A DNA stretch of 64,000 nt, from contig JACJYL010000001.1 in the NCBI GenBank assembly GCA_020636105.1, positions 3,100,001 through 3,164,000 on the forward strand, read 5' to 3'. This document shows, piece after piece, positions 1-8,881 of the stretch; within the stretch, counting starts at the first letter, position 1; each line of letters starts with the position of its first letter. The translations under genes were made by a program, and so were the position numbers. Origin of the DNA: Lewinellaceae bacterium. Its GTDB lineage: Bacteria > Bacteroidota > Bacteroidia > Chitinophagales > Saprospiraceae. The notes beneath the pieces were generated by a model. That model saw only the letters and a list, made by a program, of their open reading frames with translations, was not told where the DNA came from and searched no databases.

Positions 1-171
1 TGACAAAAAAGTATCGGAATAGAACATTTAAACTATATAAATAAACTTTCGTTAAAGTGTACTAACTACCGTGTAGCAAAAATAATCGCTTTAAATCAAA
101 TTTCGATTGCCCAGTGCTTTAGTGCTGAGATAAATATCATCAAAAACCCTGGCCGTATTGATTTTGAACAT

Positions 172-287
172 TTGACCGCTGACTATAATCAGGTGCAGCG
201 TCCTGGCATCGTATGCGGCGGACAGGCTACCGCAACATTCTCTTTTAGGTTTCGGTGCGCTGCACCTATTATAATTTTCGGCGGTTA
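172..287. repeat. Palindromic dispersed repeat, copy 1 (short form)
   Basis: The ends form an imperfect inverted repeat of about 27 bp. The left arm (172-198) ends in AGGTGCAG, and the right arm (260-287) begins CTGCACCTATTATAA and ends GGCGGTTA. The 60-bp core, from the CGTCCTGGCATCG segment to GGTTTCGGTGCG, occurs again in reverse orientation inside the longer copy at 8882-9138. The element accounts for most of the gene-free first 500 bases. An open frame across 91-474 is considered non-coding because it runs through this repeat. Confidence 0.75.
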
Positions 288-504
288 TTAAATCAAATTC
301 AATTTGGCCTTGCCAATAAACGACCATCAAAAAGGGCTGAAAGCCCTGGAGCTTTGTTTTTTTTTTTGTTTCCTGCGCCTCCTCCTCCTGCGTCAGGCAG
401 GCTAAAGCACAGGGCGATGTAGGACCTTTTAAAAAATTAATTCCCGGCGAAATTTGTAAAATTTCTCCATTCAAAAACTATAATAAATCTTTTGTTCCAC
501 AGGA

Positions 505-1386
505 CTAACGTTTTCCATCAAGAAATTTGTGAATGGCCGCAAAATCCAACCTACCCAACCCTTCTTTTTTGGCATTGGCAAACAGCTCCTTGGCAAGGTT
601 GGCCAGGTAAAGAGGCTGGTCATTTTCATAAGCCGTCAGCGTTGCCAGGTGGAGGTCCTTGTGCATCCATTCCAATGGAAATTGCACTTCGTAATCCTCC
701 TGGCGAATCATCTCCGCTTTGGCTTTGGTAAAAGGCGCCGCCACGACCAGGTTGGGGATAACATTGAGCAGAAAATCTTTGTCAAGGCCCATTTTTTCAC
801 CCAATAAAATGGTTTCCGAAAAGATGAGCATGGATTGCGCCAGCATGGCATTCACCAGCATTTTGAATGAGGCTCCTTTTCCTGTTTCCCCGATATGTAA
901 TACTTTTTGCCCCATAAATTCCATCAATGGCCGGACCTCCTCCACCCTTTCAGACCTTCCGCCAACAAAAAACGTCAATTCAGCATTTTGAGCCTGTGGT
1001 TTGCTGCCGGCTACCGGGGCATCCAGGAACTGAATGCCATAACCTTCTGCCACGGTATTAGCCTCCAGGCTGAAAGACGGGTTTACCGTTGAACAATCGA
1101 TCCAGATGGATCCTTTTTTCATATTAGCAAGACATCCGTCTTCCTGGAGCATTACTTCCCGCACTACATCGGGGGTCGACAACATACTAAAAACATAATC
1201 AGCTCCTGCAACGGCCGCCTTTGCGGAAGTAGCATTGCCCGCCCCGGCATCTTTCAATTCGAGCCCGGGCCCCTCTGATCTGTTGTAAACCACAAGATCA
1301 ACTCCGTTTTTCAATAAATTGGAGGCCATACGACTGCCCATAATGCCCAGCCCGATAAAGGCTACTTTACTGTTTTTATTTTCCAT
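505..1386 (-). CDS. NAD(P)-dependent beta-hydroxyacid dehydrogenase (3-hydroxyisobutyrate dehydrogenase / GLYR family)
   Basis: This 293-residue soluble oxidoreductase probably reduces or oxidises a small beta-hydroxyacid or semialdehyde. An N-terminal Rossmann fold shows GLGIMG at residues 12-17. YNRS at 34-37 follows the second strand, and the Arg there often goes with NADP preference. The substrate-binding signature DAPVAGS is at 122-128, and the catalytic lysine of the family is K175 in FKMLVN. Length matches the family. It is the last of four co-directional minus-strand genes, 86 bp after the WD40 gene. The substrate cannot be told: succinic-semialdehyde, glyoxylate and hydroxyisobutyrate enzymes all look like this. 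Confidence 0.9.
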   Translation of the reverse strand: MENKNSKVAFIGLGIMGSRMASNLLKNGVDLVVYNRSEGPGLELKDAGAGNATSAKAAVAGADYVFSMLSTPDVVREVMLQEDGCLANMKKGSIWIDCSTVNPSFSLEANTVAEGYGIQFLDAPVAGSKPQAQNAELTFFVGGRSERVEEVRPLMEFMGQKVLHIGETGKGASFKMLVNAMLAQSMLIFSETILLGEKMGLDKDFLLNVIPNLVVAAPFTKAKAEMIRQEDYEVQFPLEWMHKDLHLATLTAYENDQPLYLANLAKELFANAKKEGLGRLDFAAIHKFLDGKR

Positions 1387-1472
1387 GACAACATCATTTT
1401 GGGTGATAATAATAGTAAAAAATTCAGCGGTTAAATGTTCAAAATGATTTTGTGACCACAGCTAACATCCCG

Positions 1473-2387
1473 TTACCCGATAATCTCCCAGGCCTTGACC
1501 GAGCGATCATCTCCTGTGGAAATGAGGAGAGATTTGTAATCGCTCCAAATAATTTTATTGACAGATTTAGTATGTCCTTCCTCCTCGGGTTGGGCAATGG
1601 TATACAATAGATCGAGCGTGGCGGCATCCCATATTTTGACCGATTTATCCCGGCTCGCCGAGGCAAGATATCGACCATCCGGACTCAGTGCGATGCCGTA
1701 AATGGCATATTTGTGAAACTGGAATCCTTTGCGGAACGCATAATCGTTCTCCGCATCCCAAAGGACCAGGTTGGCATCCCTTGAGCCCGACAACAATTGC
1801 CGGCCATCTTTCAGGTATTTCAGTGCATTGACGGAAAAGTCTTTTAAATGACCGTCCAGTTTATTTATTTCGCGAAAATCGGTCAGATCGATGACCCGGA
1901 TAAAACCATCCTCGCAGCCGATCACCATTTCCTCCCGGTGCGGGTGAAAATCGATGCTACGCAATTTAAAATGGCCCAGGGACTTTGTCTCCAAAAGCGA
2001 AAAATCTTTTGTGGACCAGACGGAAAATGCCCCATCGGCGGATAAAGCGATGAAAGCCTCTTTATTGGGTAAGATTTCGATTTCAAAAATTATCTGCTGG
2101 TGATGTTGAAGAAACTTTACCTCTTCTCCTTTATTCAGATCGATCACATGAATGCCGCCGGTATAATTTCCTGCCAGCAGAATATTCTGTTTACTGAGCA
2201 ATTTGAGTGCAAAGATACGTTCCGGCATATTCATCAATACCCGGCTTTTACCATGATCCTGAAGATCCCATTCCAGTATGAGATGATCCGCTCCGGCCGT
2301 ATAAATTATATGAGGGGCCGCACCTTGTTCAAGTGCATAAACGGAAGCTCTGTGCCCTTCAAAGTGGGCCACTTTTTTTACTTGCAT
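1473..2387 (-). CDS. WD40 repeat protein
   Basis: This is a 304-residue protein built almost entirely of WD40 repeats, a beta-propeller scaffold for protein contacts. Typical blade ends are visible (LILEWD, FSVWS, LVLWD, VKIWD, VKAWE), giving about seven blades and so one closed propeller. There is no signal peptide, so it is predicted to be cytoplasmic. The start at 2387 is preferred over an upstream in-frame start at 2462 because AAGGAAAA lies just before it and the first blade begins there. The partner and role are unknown. Confidence 0.85.
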   Translation of the reverse strand: MQVKKVAHFEGHRASVYALEQGAAPHIIYTAGADHLILEWDLQDHGKSRVLMNMPERIFALKLLSKQNILLAGNYTGGIHVIDLNKGEEVKFLQHHQQIIFEIEILPNKEAFIALSADGAFSVWSTKDFSLLETKSLGHFKLRSIDFHPHREEMVIGCEDGFIRVIDLTDFREINKLDGHLKDFSVNALKYLKDGRQLLSGSRDANLVLWDAENDYAFRKGFQFHKYAIYGIALSPDGRYLASASRDKSVKIWDAATLDLLYTIAQPEEEGHTKSVNKIIWSDYKSLLISTGDDRSVKAWEIIG

Positions 2388-2461
2388 TTTTTTTCCTTTT
2401 ACTTTCGTAGGAATGGAAGTAAAGTAACACAATTCCCTGAGCCTTCCAATAAAACTTAGCA

Positions 2462-4258
2462 CTAAAACAAACTGACAAATCCGAAATGAACTTTAGGTTC
2501 CCCAAAATCAATGGGATTGCCCTTTCGGCTTCCGTATGCCAGGCTGATGCCAAAAATGCCGGCTTTGGTTTCAAAGGTAAGGCCCGCCCCAAAGCCGTAT
2601 GGCAGGCTGATGGTTTGCTCAACGTTCTGCACGGTCTCCTCGTCCACCCGCGCCAGGTCACCAAAAACATACAGGTACCCGTTGCGGTCGAGCAACAAAC
2701 GATACTCGAGGGTGGAAACGACAAAATTCGTGGCAAAAACAGATTCTTCATCAAAACCCCGCAACAGGCGGTTACCGCCGATGCGGTATTGCTCATTGGC
2801 CAGCAGCTTATCATCCGACAATAAAATGCCGGTCTGTAGGCCCGCTTTGACGGCTCCCGTTTGACCGACCGGTAAATAATAGGCTGCCTGTGCCTCAATC
2901 CGGTACTGAAAGGATCGGCTCACCAGGGCGTCGTACAACTCCCCCAGTCCGGCGCTTTCGATGAGGCTGTTCCGTCGGAGGTCGCGGAGGCCGGCTCCCG
3001 CGCGGAGGCGGACAGAAAATCCACTCCGGGGATTGTAACGGTAATCCAGCCTTTCCAGGGCGTATTCCAGTCCAAGAGTCGTTCGGGTGATGTCGAGGGT
3101 ATCCGGCAACCGCCCGGAAACCTTAATACTTGCAGTATCCACGGAAAGCAGGTTGGATACGTGCTTCCCGGCATAAGCTTTCAGGTAATTGTTTCCGCTG
3201 AAACTGTACTTCACCCCTGTTTCATATTTTATATCGATAAAGTTGGTGTCCCGCCGATACAGTTCAAAAGTAAAATCAGCCCCAAAAGGCAATTTCAACA
3301 GGTAGGGATAAGCAAAGGAAACCTCCACTTGCTGGGTCTGCGGTCTGAGTTGTTCAAATTGCAAATAAATTTCCTCTGCCTTTCCGAATTGGTTCTTAAA
3401 TTCAGCTTCAAGGGATCCGGTGATCAATACTTTACCCCTTTTTTGTTTGTCAGGCAGCACGCCGATGAGGAAATCGAAGCGACTGGCATTTTTCTTTTCC
3501 AACTCGAGGTGTACGGTGGCAAAACCATTTTGGAAGGTCACGTAAGGATCTTTTTTCAGCCGTACAAATGGAAGTTCCTGGAGCCGGTTTTTTGCCTGGA
3601 GGATCTTTTCCCGGTTATAGGGTGTGCCCTCTTTCAATCCAAGATAAAAACTTAAGTATTGGACAGAAATGTCCGCTTCCCCGGAAACCTCCAATGGGGA
3701 CAGCCGGATATAAGATTTTTGATCCAGGAAAAGCTGAGCATTGATGACCCCGTTTTCGGCACTGATGCTGTCGAGCCAGACTTTCGCAAAAGGGTAGCCG
3801 TTGTTTTCCGCAAAGGTGAGCAGGTCATCCATCAGGCGGGTGACTTCCCGGGTGGAGAAGCGTTTATTGCGAAAATTTTTCTCCCGGAAGCCCACCTGTC
3901 CGAGCCATAACGGGCCCACATTACCATCCGACAAACGCGCCCATTCGTAGGGAGACCCAACATGTAAAAAGACATAAACCAAACTGTCGCGAAAAGCGAT
4001 GGAATCGGCAGAAGCCTCCAGGAAAGCTTCTGCTCTTAAGCGACTGACGATACTGCGTATTTCACTGAAAACCGCCAGGGAATCCGGCTGCTCTTTCTTG
4101 TACTTAATATGTTCTTCCACGAACCCGTTTTTATCCGACAGGGGCAACACCTGTAAGACATACCTCCCGGGCTTTTGTGCATTCAGACGGCCGGCCGGTA
4201 AACTTCCGATCAGTAAGAACAAAGCGATGAATGGTATGTAGGATCTTTGAAGAATCAT
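2462..4258 (-). CDS. Omp85-family outer-membrane protein (BamA/TamA-like, POTRA plus beta-barrel)
   Basis: This 598-residue outer-membrane protein starts with a signal peptide (about 1-27, ending GRLNA). The periplasmic part, about 100-250, has POTRA-like segments. From about 255 to the end there are alternating amphipathic strands, and the chain ends in an aromatic residue (FVSLF), as expected for a barrel insertion signal. It is shorter than BamA (five POTRAs, about 800 residues), so it is more likely an accessory Omp85 protein such as a TamA-like or surface-antigen (Bac_surface_Ag) member. It lies between oxyR upstream and the WD40 gene downstream on the same strand. Confidence 0.82.
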   Translation of the reverse strand: MILQRSYIPFIALFLLIGSLPAGRLNAQKPGRYVLQVLPLSDKNGFVEEHIKYKKEQPDSLAVFSEIRSIVSRLRAEAFLEASADSIAFRDSLVYVFLHVGSPYEWARLSDGNVGPLWLGQVGFREKNFRNKRFSTREVTRLMDDLLTFAENNGYPFAKVWLDSISAENGVINAQLFLDQKSYIRLSPLEVSGEADISVQYLSFYLGLKEGTPYNREKILQAKNRLQELPFVRLKKDPYVTFQNGFATVHLELEKKNASRFDFLIGVLPDKQKRGKVLITGSLEAEFKNQFGKAEEIYLQFEQLRPQTQQVEVSFAYPYLLKLPFGADFTFELYRRDTNFIDIKYETGVKYSFSGNNYLKAYAGKHVSNLLSVDTASIKVSGRLPDTLDITRTTLGLEYALERLDYRYNPRSGFSVRLRAGAGLRDLRRNSLIESAGLGELYDALVSRSFQYRIEAQAAYYLPVGQTGAVKAGLQTGILLSDDKLLANEQYRIGGNRLLRGFDEESVFATNFVVSTLEYRLLLDRNGYLYVFGDLARVDEETVQNVEQTISLPYGFGAGLTFETKAGIFGISLAYGSRKGNPIDFGEPKVHFGFVSLF

Positions 4259-4323
4259 TTAATTAGTATAATGGTAAAACGGGTTTTATGTTGTATAAAA
4301 ATACCGAACATTTTTGTTGCCTT

Positions 4324-5253
4324 TTATCGCCAGTTTACCCTTAAATACCTTTTTTTGGAAAGCATACTTTTGGGAATATTCGCCAGGATTTCCGTCCGCA
4401 TGGAATCGATCAGGGCTTCTTTGGCAAAACTGTTATGAACCACCAGGCTGACCTCTCTAACCGGTTCCGGGGTTTGAAACCGCCTGATCTGTCCCTTGAA
4501 ATTGCATTGTTTGACCGCAAGTTCGGGCACCAGGGTGTATCCAACCCCTTGTTTTACGAGATTCACCAGGGCTTCGATGGAGCCACTTTGATAATCAAAA
4601 TTAAGTCCCGGCGCGTGTCCGTGATGCCCGCAGATATTCAAGGTCTGATCGCGAAAACAATGCCCGTCCGTAAGCACAAGCAATTGCGACAGGTCCAGGG
4701 CTTCGGCTTCGATGGCTTCCTTGCCTTTTAAGGGAAAGTCTTCCGGAAAAAAAGCGAGAAACGGTTCGTTGAACAGGGGGATTTCCCTGATATCATGTTC
4801 CATCACAGGAGTCACCAGCAAACCAATATCCAACAGATCGTTTTTCAGCCCGTTGAGAATATCCGTTGTTTGTTGTTCCTGGATGATGAGTTTCGTTTGA
4901 GGATTAACCTTAATGAAAGCCGGCAAAAAAAGCGGCAGCAGGTAAGGTGCCAGGGTCGGGATAATGCCCAGCCTAAAGCTGCCTTCCATCGATTTCATCT
5001 GGTTGGAAACCAGTTCATTCAATTGTTTGACCTCCCGGATAATCTGCCGCGCCTTGAGCAAAATTTTTATGCCGGCATTGGTGGGAACCAGTTTCTTTTG
5101 GGATCGATCAAAAATCTGAACCCCAAATTCCTCTTCCAGTTTTTTGACCTGCATGCTCAGGGTAGGCTGGGTCACAAAACAATGTTCAGCAGCTTTCACA
5201 AAATGACGGTAATTGTCCAGGGCGACGATGTATTCCAACTGTTGTATGGTCAT
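4324..5253 (-). CDS. oxyR: Hydrogen peroxide-sensing LysR-type regulator OxyR
   Basis: This 309-residue regulator has an N-terminal winged helix-turn-helix (about 1-60, with FVTQPTLSMQVKKLE) and a periplasmic-binding-protein-like sensor domain. The two redox cysteines are C199 and C208 in DGHCFRDQTLNIC, the same numbering as the disulfide pair of E. coli OxyR, which makes peroxide sensing very likely. It is transcribed away from dps, and a peroxiredoxin gene follows dps, both classic OxyR targets. The start at 5253 gives the standard MTIQQLEYIVAL beginning. Confidence 0.93.
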   Translation of the reverse strand: MTIQQLEYIVALDNYRHFVKAAEHCFVTQPTLSMQVKKLEEEFGVQIFDRSQKKLVPTNAGIKILLKARQIIREVKQLNELVSNQMKSMEGSFRLGIIPTLAPYLLPLFLPAFIKVNPQTKLIIQEQQTTDILNGLKNDLLDIGLLVTPVMEHDIREIPLFNEPFLAFFPEDFPLKGKEAIEAEALDLSQLLVLTDGHCFRDQTLNICGHHGHAPGLNFDYQSGSIEALVNLVKQGVGYTLVPELAVKQCNFKGQIRRFQTPEPVREVSLVVHNSFAKEALIDSMRTEILANIPKSMLSKKRYLRVNWR

Positions 5254-5670
5254 GTGCTGATGGTTTGATAGGTTGATCTTATGATGCTATTATTCTCTGA
5301 TCCTTTTTTGGTTAAAAATGTAAAACTTTAAGGGCTAAAAATTGTTTTTATTTGCATAACTTTAAGACTCAATTCCGACCAACACCTATTTGATCCACAC
5401 CCTTTTTTTGATTTATTTCCTGGCGCAAACCGGAAGCCGTTTTGGATCATGATTACATGGCATTTAAGGGAGTTAAAGAACTGTAAATCCACTTCACCAA
5501 TGGCTGTTTCATGAAAGTTTCGCGCCCCTAATGTATAAATAAAATCTATATCGACATAGAAACAATCAATTTGATTTATACTGATGCGTGGCGTATTTTT
5601 GTATTATTAAATCAGCAAAGCCCGAAAAAAAAAAATGAATTCAAAATAAACACAAAAATTATCTAAACAA
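5254..5670. promoter_or_regulatory. oxyR-dps divergent intergenic region with a dps promoter
   Basis: This 417-bp gene-free gap separates divergent oxyR and dps. The dps side has a good Bacteroidota promoter: TTTG at 5570-5573, a 20-bp spacer and TATTTTTG at 5594-5601, which puts the start site near 5608 and gives a leader of about 60 nt. Just upstream is the small inverted repeat CTAT-N6-ATAG (5546-5559), which resembles half of an E. coli OxyR operator (CTAT-N7-ATAG). Its position upstream of the -33 element suits an activator. The operator is inference; the promoter is more secure. Confidence 0.6.
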
Positions 5671-6141
5671 ATGATGCAAAACACAATAGGAATTAACCAG
5701 GTAGCAGCGAACAAACTGGTCACCCAGTTAAATGATTTGCTTGCCAATTACGAAGTGTATTATCAAAATTTACGCGCATTCCACTGGAACATTACTGGTC
5801 CGGGATTTTTTGAGCTTCATTTAAAATTTGAAGCATTGTACACCGCAGCGAATACCTCCATCGATGAAATTGCCGAACGAATCCTGACTCTTGAGGGGCA
5901 ACCCTTACATACTTTTACCGACTTCCTGAGTGCTTCCACAATCAAAGAAGCCAAAGGACTGACCACTGCCGGTGCAACGGTACAAACCGTTATCGAAAAT
6001 CTAGGAACACTCATTGCCATTGAGCGTGACCTTCTCAAAAATGCTGCTGAAGCGGATGACGAGGGTACCGTTTCCATGATCAGTGATTACATCAAAGCCC
6101 AGGAAAAAGAGGTTTGGATGTTGCGTTCTTATGTTGGATAA
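5671..6141 (+). CDS. dps: Dps ferritin-like DNA-protecting protein
   Basis: This 156-residue four-helix-bundle protein forms the 12-subunit Dps shell that oxidises Fe(II) with peroxide and stores the ferric core. The inter-subunit ferroxidase residues are present with exact family spacing: H38 (in FHWN), H50 (ELH), D65 and E69 (in IDEIAER). The motif NLRAFHWN followed by GPGFFELH is diagnostic. The N-terminus is short, with no lysine-rich DNA-binding tail. It is divergent from oxyR and followed by a peroxiredoxin, and is probably activated by OxyR under peroxide stress. Confidence 0.95.
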   Translation: MMQNTIGINQVAANKLVTQLNDLLANYEVYYQNLRAFHWNITGPGFFELHLKFEALYTAANTSIDEIAERILTLEGQPLHTFTDFLSASTIKEAKGLTTAGATVQTVIENLGTLIAIERDLLKNAAEADDEGTVSMISDYIKAQEKEVWMLRSYVG

Positions 6142-6377
6142 AATTCATAAAAACTTAATATCAGGCCAGCCAAACACCCAGGGAAATGTAAAATGTAAAA
6201 TGATAAATTTAAAATTAAAAGTGCTGATTTTCAGCGCCTTACAAGATTAGGCATGTCAATTTATTTTTTCATTTTTCCTAAAGGAAAGTCAAAGATCAAA
6301 ATGCAAAAGATCACATTTGAAGGTTTCGACTTCCCGACCATTTTTTATTTTTTTAATTTAAATTCAAACACATTAAC

Positions 6378-7037
6378 ATGGAAAATCAAGAAGTAATGGC
6401 AAACACCATGCCTCGTATCGGAGATCAGGCGCCTGATTTCACCGCCGTAACCACCAAAGGAACCATCAAATTCTCCGACTATGCCAAGGACAAATGGTTG
6501 GTTTTATTTTCTCACCCTGCTGACTTTACTCCTGTTTGTACGACAGAAATGAGTGGTTTTGCAGAAAGAAAAGGCGAATTCGACGCCCTGAACACTGAAC
6601 TGATGGGATTGAGCATCGACAGCATCCACGCCCACCTGGCATGGGTAAATAACGTGCATAAAAACACCGGCGTCTATTTTGACTTCCCGATCATTGCCGA
6701 CATCGACATGAAAGTGTCCAAGTTGTATGGCATGTTGCAGCCCAATGAAAGCGAAACGGCTGCGGTAAGAGCCGTATTCTTCATCGACCCTTCCAAAAAG
6801 ATCAGACTGATCATGTACTACCCGCTGAATGTTGGTCGTAACATGGATGAAATTTTGAGGGTCCTGGAAGCGCTGCAGGTATCGGATGCCAATAAAGTGG
6901 CCATGCCGCTGAACTGGAGAAAAGGCGACAAAGTCATCGTTCCTCCACCAAAAACCCTTGTTGAAATGGCCGAAAGAAATGCTAACACGACATACGAAAA
7001 GGTCGATTTTTACCTGTGTAAAAAAGATCTGAATTAA
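6378..7037 (+). CDS. Peroxiredoxin, Prx6 subfamily
   Basis: This 219-residue thiol peroxidase reduces H2O2 and alkyl hydroperoxides. The peroxidatic cysteine is C54 in SHPADFTPVCTTE, and the long C-terminal arm of the Prx6 group is present. A second cysteine, C214 (YLCKKDLN), sits near the C-terminus, as in archaeal Prx6 enzymes that form a disulfide, so this may be a two-cysteine rather than a one-cysteine enzyme. The start at 6378 is used; an ATG six codons later is possible. It follows dps by 236 bp and belongs to the oxidative-stress cluster. Confidence 0.93.
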   Translation: MENQEVMANTMPRIGDQAPDFTAVTTKGTIKFSDYAKDKWLVLFSHPADFTPVCTTEMSGFAERKGEFDALNTELMGLSIDSIHAHLAWVNNVHKNTGVYFDFPIIADIDMKVSKLYGMLQPNESETAAVRAVFFIDPSKKIRLIMYYPLNVGRNMDEILRVLEALQVSDANKVAMPLNWRKGDKVIVPPPKTLVEMAERNANTTYEKVDFYLCKKDLN

Positions 7038-7051
7038 ATTGACCAAAATAA

Positions 7052-7086
7052 GGCGGATCCGTAGCAACGGGTCCGCCATTTTTTTT
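7052..7086 (+). terminator. Rho-independent terminator after the peroxiredoxin gene
   Basis: The stem GGCGGA(T)CC / GG(G)TCCGCC has a short loop (GTAGCAAC) and is followed by eight T, 15 bp after the stop codon. Confidence 0.88.
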
Positions 7087-7105
7087 CTGACACAAACCCT
7101 ATTAC

Positions 7106-7813
7106 ATGAAAATCAGGAAGCTCACCCTCTTCACCTCCAGGCTCAATGAACAGATCAACTTTTACCGCGACACCCTGGAATTAAAAATGCTCACCAGCGG
7201 AAAGGATTTTGCCGAATTTCGTGTCGGCAGTTCCGTGCTGCGGTTTGAAGGTAAAAGAGGAGCCACGCCATATCACTTCGCGTTTAACATTCCGTCCTAC
7301 CAGGAAAATGACGCATGGCAGTGGCTCAAAAATCGACTCGAAATCATTCCTTTTGACACACAGGAGATCATTCCTTTCGAAAACTGGAACGCAAATGCCA
7401 TCTATTTTTACGATGCCGAAAAAAACATCGTCGAGTTCATTGCCCGCAGAAACCTGGGCTATGAAGATTCCATTCCTTTCTCTTCGGAAAGCATTGTGGA
7501 GATCAGCGAAATCGGCGTTCCCTTAACCGATATTATTCCGGTACACGAACACCTGACCGCCGAGTTAAGCCTCCCGGTTTACTCCGGCTCAACCGAACGT
7601 TTTTGTGCCATGGGGGACGAACGCGGATTGTTCATCCTGATCAACACCCATAAAAAAAGGGAATGGTTCCCTTCAGGGGACAAGGCCATCCCTTCAGATT
7701 TCAAAGCCACTATCTCCCACCAGGGACAGCAATACGGCATCAATTTCCACAACGAAATCCTATTGACCCATGAACTTAAATCAAATCACCATTCCTTCAA
7801 CGAATTTGTTTAA
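7106..7813 (+). CDS. VOC-superfamily (glyoxalase/dioxygenase-like) protein
   Basis: This 235-residue cytoplasmic protein of the vicinal oxygen chelate fold opens with a VOC module (FTSRLNEQINFYRDTL, about 8-23). A first module ends at YFYDAEKNIVEFIAR (about 105-120). The rest (about 125-235) is less conserved and may be a second, degenerate module. The metal-binding pattern is incomplete to the eye, so the reaction is unknown. The next VOC gene starts inside its 3' end, with a 44-bp overlap in another frame, suggesting co-translation. Confidence 0.75.
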   Translation: MKIRKLTLFTSRLNEQINFYRDTLELKMLTSGKDFAEFRVGSSVLRFEGKRGATPYHFAFNIPSYQENDAWQWLKNRLEIIPFDTQEIIPFENWNANAIYFYDAEKNIVEFIARRNLGYEDSIPFSSESIVEISEIGVPLTDIIPVHEHLTAELSLPVYSGSTERFCAMGDERGLFILINTHKKREWFPSGDKAIPSDFKATISHQGQQYGINFHNEILLTHELKSNHHSFNEFV

Positions 7814-8153
7814 ATCCGTGCCCTTTTATCAAAAACTCGGGCTACAGATGATCGTGGATTCAGTCCCCCGTTATGCCCGGTTTGTCTGTCCCGACGGGAC
7901 GACGACGTTCTCCATTCATCATTCGGAAAAAATGGCCTCCGGCGGGGAAGGCATACAGGTCTATTTTGAATGCGACGACCTGGAGCAGGAAGTCAACCGT
8001 CTCAAAGCCGAAGGGCTCGAATTTGAGCACGACCCTGTGGACCAGGTCTGGCTCTGGAAAGAAGCCCGGCTCAGGGATCCAGACGGCCACCTGCTCGTGT
8101 TATACCATGCGGGAACGAATAGAGTGAATCCGCCTTGGAGGGTCGAAAGTTAA
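7770..8153 (+). CDS. Small VOC-family protein (glyoxalase/bleomycin-resistance-like)
   Basis: This 127-residue single VOC domain begins at its first strand (LNQITIPSTNLFKSVPFYQKL, of which the first 12 residues carry the edge strand) and ends with the signature RDPDGHLLVLYHAG at about 105-118, where the family usually places a metal ligand. The start at 7770 lies within the preceding VOC gene; it is chosen because later starts would remove the first beta-alpha unit. The substrate is unknown. The overlap with its larger VOC neighbour suggests a functional or heteromeric pair. Confidence 0.8.
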   Translation: MNLNQITIPSTNLFKSVPFYQKLGLQMIVDSVPRYARFVCPDGTTTFSIHHSEKMASGGEGIQVYFECDDLEQEVNRLKAEGLEFEHDPVDQVWLWKEARLRDPDGHLLVLYHAGTNRVNPPWRVES

Positions 8154-8296
8154 TTCCGTTCAAGAGGATAGAGGAGCATTTTAGGTGGTAACTTTCAGCT
8201 TTGAGGGTCGGCTTTTTTATATATTTGGAAAAGCTTCGAAGACCGGGAAGATTTTGGCCAGCACATTTTTTAAATTTACAGAACATCAGCATATCT

Positions 8297-8722
8297 ATGG
8301 ACGCATTAAACCTGAAAGATTTCCCTTCCATCACTTTTGACAAGATCCGGTACGGGGATACAGACCGCCAGGGGCATGTGAACAATGCCGTTTTTTCAAC
8401 TTTCCTGGAAACGGGCAGGGTTGAATTATTATTCAATGCAGGGCCGTCTTCTCTTTCCGGGGAGACTGGTATGGTCATTGCCTCCCTCAAACTTAATTTT
8501 CTCAGAGAAGTTAAATGGCCCGGCAAGGTCGACATCGGAACAGGAATCATTAAACTTGGTAACAGCTCTATCACCATTTTTCAAAAAATATTCCAAAATG
8601 AAGTATGCGTGGCCACTGCGGAAACGGTGATTGTTCAGGTGGACAATACCAGTGGTCAGAGCAAACCCTTGACGGATAATGCGAGGAAAGCTTTAGAAAG
8701 GTTTTTGATTATGGAAAGCTGA
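8297..8722 (+). CDS. Acyl-CoA thioesterase of the 4-hydroxybenzoyl-CoA thioesterase (hot-dog) family
   Basis: This 141-residue protein has the hot-dog fold signature RYGDTDRQGHVNNAVF (about 17-32). The Asp of DTDRQGHVNN is the expected catalytic residue and VNN is typical of YbgC/FcbC-like enzymes. It probably hydrolyses a short or medium acyl-CoA. The ATG at 8297 is preferred over an in-frame TTG at 8201 because the extra 32 residues are not family-like and a possible promoter (TTTG 8200-8203, TATATTTG 8220-8227, a somewhat short 16-bp spacer) lies inside that extension. Confidence 0.85.
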   Translation: MDALNLKDFPSITFDKIRYGDTDRQGHVNNAVFSTFLETGRVELLFNAGPSSLSGETGMVIASLKLNFLREVKWPGKVDIGTGIIKLGNSSITIFQKIFQNEVCVATAETVIVQVDNTSGQSKPLTDNARKALERFLIMES

Positions 8723-8777
8723 AAAGAGCATAAAAATAAGCCCGCAAGGACATCAGGGTGGTTGATTATTAGACTTC

Positions 8778-8820
8778 CGATGGTGGCAGCTTTAAGCCTT
8801 GACCATCGAATTCTTTTTTT
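8778..8820 (+). terminator. Probable rho-independent terminator after the thioesterase gene
   Basis: CGATGGTGGC pairs with GCC-TTG-ACCATCG, with two short internal unpaired bases, and is followed by TTCTTTTTTT. It lies 56 bp past the stop codon. Confidence 0.6.
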
Positions 8821-8881
8821 GTGGCATGCATCAGCCATCAAGGTCTGCCAATACCTTTCCTGTCAAATTGGTTTTGACCAT

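Noticed and set aside
91..474. 127-codon open frame on the minus strand at the left end
   Set aside because: It runs straight through the palindromic dispersed repeat and its translation is low-complexity at the N-terminus. The same kind of DNA at 8882-9138 has no matching frame.
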